Positions 14,491 to 16,899 of a stretch of DNA of 16,899 nt are shown in pieces. The stretch comes from Candidatus Cellulosilyticum pullistercoris (GTDB taxonomy: Bacteria > Bacillota > Clostridia > Lachnospirales > Cellulosilyticaceae), in NCBI GenBank assembly GCA_018883705.1, contig JAHLFQ010000248.1, forward strand, positions 1 through 16,899. Reading direction: 5' to 3'. Position numbers and translations under genes: made by a program. The notes beneath the pieces were generated by a model that saw only the letters and a program-made list of their open reading frames with translations, was not told the origin of the DNA and did no database searches. Position 1 is the stretch's first letter. Each line of letters opens with the position of its first letter.

Positions 14491-16149
14491 TTAATCAGCT
14501 ATATATCTTTCATAAGCTTGGTTATATAACTGCATAAATTCTTGAAGCCCCATTTTTTCCATCTGTTGTAAATAATTATCCCATGTATCTAAAGATGTTT
14601 TTCCAGATATAAATTCCGTTCTCATTTGTGAAAAATATTTGTTTAAATCAGTCTTTACAACAGATAATCGCTCATTTTCTTCTAATGTAAAAGTAAAATC
14701 TGGCCATACCTCTTCAGGTACAAATGGCATCATATTCAAAGCTGCCTGATAAGGAATTGGCTGCATCTCTGCCCCAGCAAAAAAGGGTTCTTTAATAATG
14801 GTTGGATTATTACCTCCCGCATAAGAAACATACTTAGACACTACTGAATCGAAAGAATTATTTCCTCCAATTTCATCATAAACTGATTGTATAAAATCGT
14901 ATGTTCCATCTTCTTTTTTCTCATAAGTTTCCCCTTCAATACCATAATGATACATAAGGCTTCCCTCATCACTAAAGAAATAATCAATCCATCTAAGTGT
15001 TGCCTCTGGATATTGATTACTTGTTGGAATAACAAAGGCACCTGTACTATGTATACCTGTTCTTAGTGGTGCGTAAAGTTGATCACCATTCGGACCTTTA
15101 AGTGCAACTTCTAATCCTACATAATTTTCTTCTAATTCTGTTGGTAATAATGCCATATTAGGCCCTACAAAACATCCAATTAAATTTTGACTTGCCTTTC
15201 CTATAAATTGACTAGCATTCATTGTGAAAATTTCATAATCAATTAATCCCTCTGAATATAGTTGATTCATATATTCCATGCACTCTTTATATTCTGGTGC
15301 TGTTGGAATAAATCTTACCCCTTGTGTTGTTTCATCAAAATCTACGAGTTGCTGAGCCGTTCCTCTATTTCCAAGACCAAAAGAACCTCTTAATACGTCA
15401 TAAAGATTTGTTAAGTTATCTGATGAGAAAGGTATTTCATCAGCAAGGTTATTTCCATTAGGATCCTTTTCTTTAAATGCTTTTAACACTTCATAAAACT
15501 CTTGAGTTGTTGTAGGCATTTTTAAACCTAATTTATCCATCCATGTTTTATTAATAAATATTTTCTTAGATACTTTTACCGCTGGTGTTTCTATCCCTGC
15601 TGGAATCCCATAAATGGCTCCATTAGGAAATGTAATTCCCTTTTTAACCTCTTCATTTTCATTAATAAATGCCCAAATATTAGGTGCATATTCTTCAAGA
15701 TATGGTGCCAAGTCTAAAAGCATACCTTGTTCACCAAAACGAAGTAAGTCTGAATTTGAAATTTTACATTTTAAGAAAGCATCTGGCATCTCATTTGAAG
15801 CAAAAGCAAGTTTAACTTTTTCTTTTATACTTTGTGACCCTACAGACTCCCATTCTATTTTAATCCCTGTCATTTTTTCATACTCTTTCCACACTGTAAC
15901 TGTATCATACTCTGGCATAACCTCTGTCATATTTGCCATTATTTTAATCGTAATTGGCTCATTAACAATTGGAAATTGTGAATCATTATTCAAGTAATCT
16001 AGATTATTATCTTTATTACTTGATTCTGCTTCTTTCAGAGATTCATTTGATGAATTATTTTCACTTATACCCATCGTTGTTTTACTACATCCTACTGCAA
16101 ATACCATACTCATACTTAAAAAAATCGCTATTAATTTTTTTAGTTTCAT
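14491..16149 (-). CDS. Lipoprotein solute-binding protein of the LplB/LplC-type importer
   Basis: The start at 16149 gives 552 residues. It has AGGGGGAT about five bases upstream and begins directly with the export signal MKLKKLIAIFLSMSMVFAVGC. An in-frame ATG at 16221 would put 24 residues before the signal peptide and is rejected. The lipobox AVGC places the lipidated cysteine at Cys21, so the mature protein is anchored on the outer face of the membrane. A Ser/Asn/Glu-rich linker follows (about 25-60), then a family-1 extracellular solute-binding domain. The length, well above MalE-type proteins (about 400), fits the LipO/YtcQ group that pairs with LplB/LplC permeases. Many aromatic residues are present, as expected for glycan stacking. 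Ligand unknown. It is the first transporter gene after the regulator, separated from it by a terminator-like structure. Confidence 0.93.
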   Translation of the reverse strand: MKLKKLIAIFLSMSMVFAVGCSKTTMGISENNSSNESLKEAESSNKDNNLDYLNNDSQFPIVNEPITIKIMANMTEVMPEYDTVTVWKEYEKMTGIKIEWESVGSQSIKEKVKLAFASNEMPDAFLKCKISNSDLLRFGEQGMLLDLAPYLEEYAPNIWAFINENEEVKKGITFPNGAIYGIPAGIETPAVKVSKKIFINKTWMDKLGLKMPTTTQEFYEVLKAFKEKDPNGNNLADEIPFSSDNLTNLYDVLRGSFGLGNRGTAQQLVDFDETTQGVRFIPTAPEYKECMEYMNQLYSEGLIDYEIFTMNASQFIGKASQNLIGCFVGPNMALLPTELEENYVGLEVALKGPNGDQLYAPLRTGIHSTGAFVIPTSNQYPEATLRWIDYFFSDEGSLMYHYGIEGETYEKKEDGTYDFIQSVYDEIGGNNSFDSVVSKYVSYAGGNNPTIIKEPFFAGAEMQPIPYQAALNMMPFVPEEVWPDFTFTLEENERLSVVKTDLNKYFSQMRTEFISGKTSLDTWDNYLQQMEKMGLQEFMQLYNQAYERYIAD

Positions 16150-16198
16150 AAAATCCCCCTCTTTCATGCTCCTAGTTTCAGTTTTGTATTTTTTACCT

Positions 16199-16246
16199 AA
16201 AAAAATAAGGATATGAAGCATGATTTCATCCTACCCATATCCTTAT
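16199..16246 (-). terminator. Terminator/attenuator between the AraC-family gene and the binding-protein gene
   Basis: On the minus strand ATAAGGATATG (16246-16236) pairs perfectly over 11 bp with CATATCCTTAT (16215-16205), followed by seven T (16205-16199; the last stem base is the first T). The 20-base loop holds a smaller ATGA/TCAT pairing. It starts 60 bases past the AraC-family stop. A promoter candidate lies just upstream (16266-16296), so the hairpin could end the regulator transcript or act as a leader attenuator for the importer. Confidence 0.8.
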
Positions 16247-16265
16247 CTCTTGTATATATGTAGTT

Positions 16266-16296
16266 ATTATCCTCTTATCTTAAATGGTATAGTCAA
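16266..16296 (-). promoter_or_regulatory. Candidate importer promoter upstream of the attenuator-like hairpin
   Basis: On the minus strand TTGACT (16296-16291) is a good -35, and GATAAT (16271-16266) a good -10, but the spacing is 19 bases instead of 17. It lies directly after the AraC-family stop codon and would start transcription about 15 bases before the hairpin at 16246. A wide spacer often marks promoters that need an activator. Confidence 0.4.
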
Positions 16297-16306
16297 GTTC
16301 TGCATA

Positions 16307-16899
16307 TTACTCATCCATCAACGTATCTACAGTTTGATAGAGTCTTCTATAGCTTATAGGGGTTATCCCCTCTGCTTTTTTAAATTTCCTTATAAAGTTG
16401 GATTTATCTATATAACCTATTTGTCGCAGAATCTCATTAAGATTCACATCTGTTTCTCTTAATAAATACTTGCTATGCTCTATTCTTAAATGGTCAATAT
16501 ATTGGCCAGGTGCATATCCCATATGTTCTTTAAAATACCTACTTAAATAAGATTGTGATACATTACAGGACTCCGCTAAATATCCCAAAGAAAGATTATT
16601 ATCACTTAGATTTTCCTCTATAAGCTCTAATATCTTATTCTTAAGCTCACCTCTTTTTTCTTTAATGATCTCACTTTTCACCTTACATATCTTTACTACC
16701 ACTTCTTTTAATAATGTAATAAGTATATAAATTTCTCTTATCTTATTACTATATAAATAACGTTGTATAAGTCTTAACTCTTCTACAGTAGGTATATTCA
16801 TTTCATGAATGATCTTAATTATATGTTGAGTGTAAATATAGCATATGTCTTTGCCCTGTACTATTGATACTTTCCCAGCTTTTATGGCATGTGTTAATT
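16307..16899 (-). CDS. AraC-family transcriptional regulator (5'-truncated by the window edge)
   Basis: The reading frame is open from the stop at 16307 to the right edge, with no in-frame stop between the first visible ATG (16801) and 16899, so the gene continues outside and its true start is not seen. At least 196 residues are present. The last roughly 100 residues form a complete AraC-type DNA-binding domain: the first HTH is LGYLAESCNVSQSYLSRYFK, and the second unit is ILRQIGYIDKSNFIRKFKK followed by the GITPISYRR signature. The upstream part (HAIKAGKV, then helical segments) resembles the region before the DNA-binding domain in YesN-type response regulators, but a receiver domain is not visible. 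Such regulators commonly activate the adjacent LplB/LplC-type importer, and that role is inferred from position. Confidence 0.9.
   Translation of the reverse strand, partial: LTHAIKAGKVSIVQGKDICYIYTQHIIKIIHEMNIPTVEELRLIQRYLYSNKIREIYILITLLKEVVVKICKVKSEIIKEKRGELKNKILELIEENLSDNNLSLGYLAESCNVSQSYLSRYFKEHMGYAPGQYIDHLRIEHSKYLLRETDVNLNEILRQIGYIDKSNFIRKFKKAEGITPISYRRLYQTVDTLMDE

Noticed and set aside
15614..15997. Plus-strand ORF of 127 codons opposite the solute-binding protein
   Set aside because: It is antisense to a gene with a clear signal peptide and family match, and has no ribosome site or recognisable domain.
1..16899. CRISPR array, tRNA or rRNA genes, toxin-antitoxin pair or phage-defence module
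   Set aside because: Reading both strands I saw no regularly spaced repeats, no cloverleaf-type sequence and no gene with such domains. The only mobile feature is the IS200 element.

Overview
This is a 16.9 kb, AT-rich chromosomal window from a low-GC, spore-forming Firmicute, most likely a clostridium of the Lachnospirales type. The evidence is the strong Shine-Dalgarno sites (AAGGAGG-like), the AT-rich codon use, a forespore-type LonB protease, the tig-clpP-clpX-lonB-lonA-engB gene order known from Bacilli and Clostridia, and an LplB/LplC-type ABC importer next to an AraC/YesN-type regulator. I cannot name the species from sequence alone.

Layout. (1) About 1-720: an IS200-type, single-gene insertion sequence with a Y1 (HUH) transposase on the minus strand. 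It has a subterminal hairpin at each end, an outward-protecting terminator, a 5' leader that can hide the transposase ribosome-binding site, and a structured non-coding right end. It sits just beyond the terminator of engB. (2) 741-8839: a conserved protein-quality-control block, all on the minus strand and read in the order tig (trigger factor), clpP, clpX, terminator, lonB, lonA, engB. The terminator between clpX and lonB, plus a candidate forespore sigma-factor promoter in front of lonB, split the block into two transcription units: a vegetative tig-clpP-clpX unit and a lonB-lonA-engB unit. (3) 8840-9720: a divergent intergenic region, a small uncharacterised protein with two HTH-like segments (plus strand), and a strong, probably bidirectional terminator. 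(4) 9749-11706: single housekeeping or accessory genes, namely a DJ-1/PfpI protein (minus), a CYTH-domain phosphatase-type protein (plus) and an MgtC/SapB membrane protein (minus). (5) 11877-16899: a carbohydrate-uptake locus on the minus strand. An AraC-family regulator (cut by the window edge) is followed by a terminator or attenuator, a large lipoprotein solute-binding protein, a second intergenic hairpin, two permeases of the LplB/LplC type, and a 2H-phosphoesterase-like protein only 23 bp after the last permease. No transporter ATPase is present, as is usual for this class, which borrows a shared MsmX-type ATPase.

Most of the window is well-understood biology. The points that deserve a second look are regulatory or contextual: the RNA-level control built into the IS200 element and its structured right end, the forespore-type promoter of lonB, the terminator/leader between the regulator and the solute-binding protein, the 2H-phosphoesterase attached to a sugar importer, and the unrecognised double-HTH protein opposite tig. 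I found no CRISPR array, tRNA, rRNA or phage module, and nothing I would call a new defence system.
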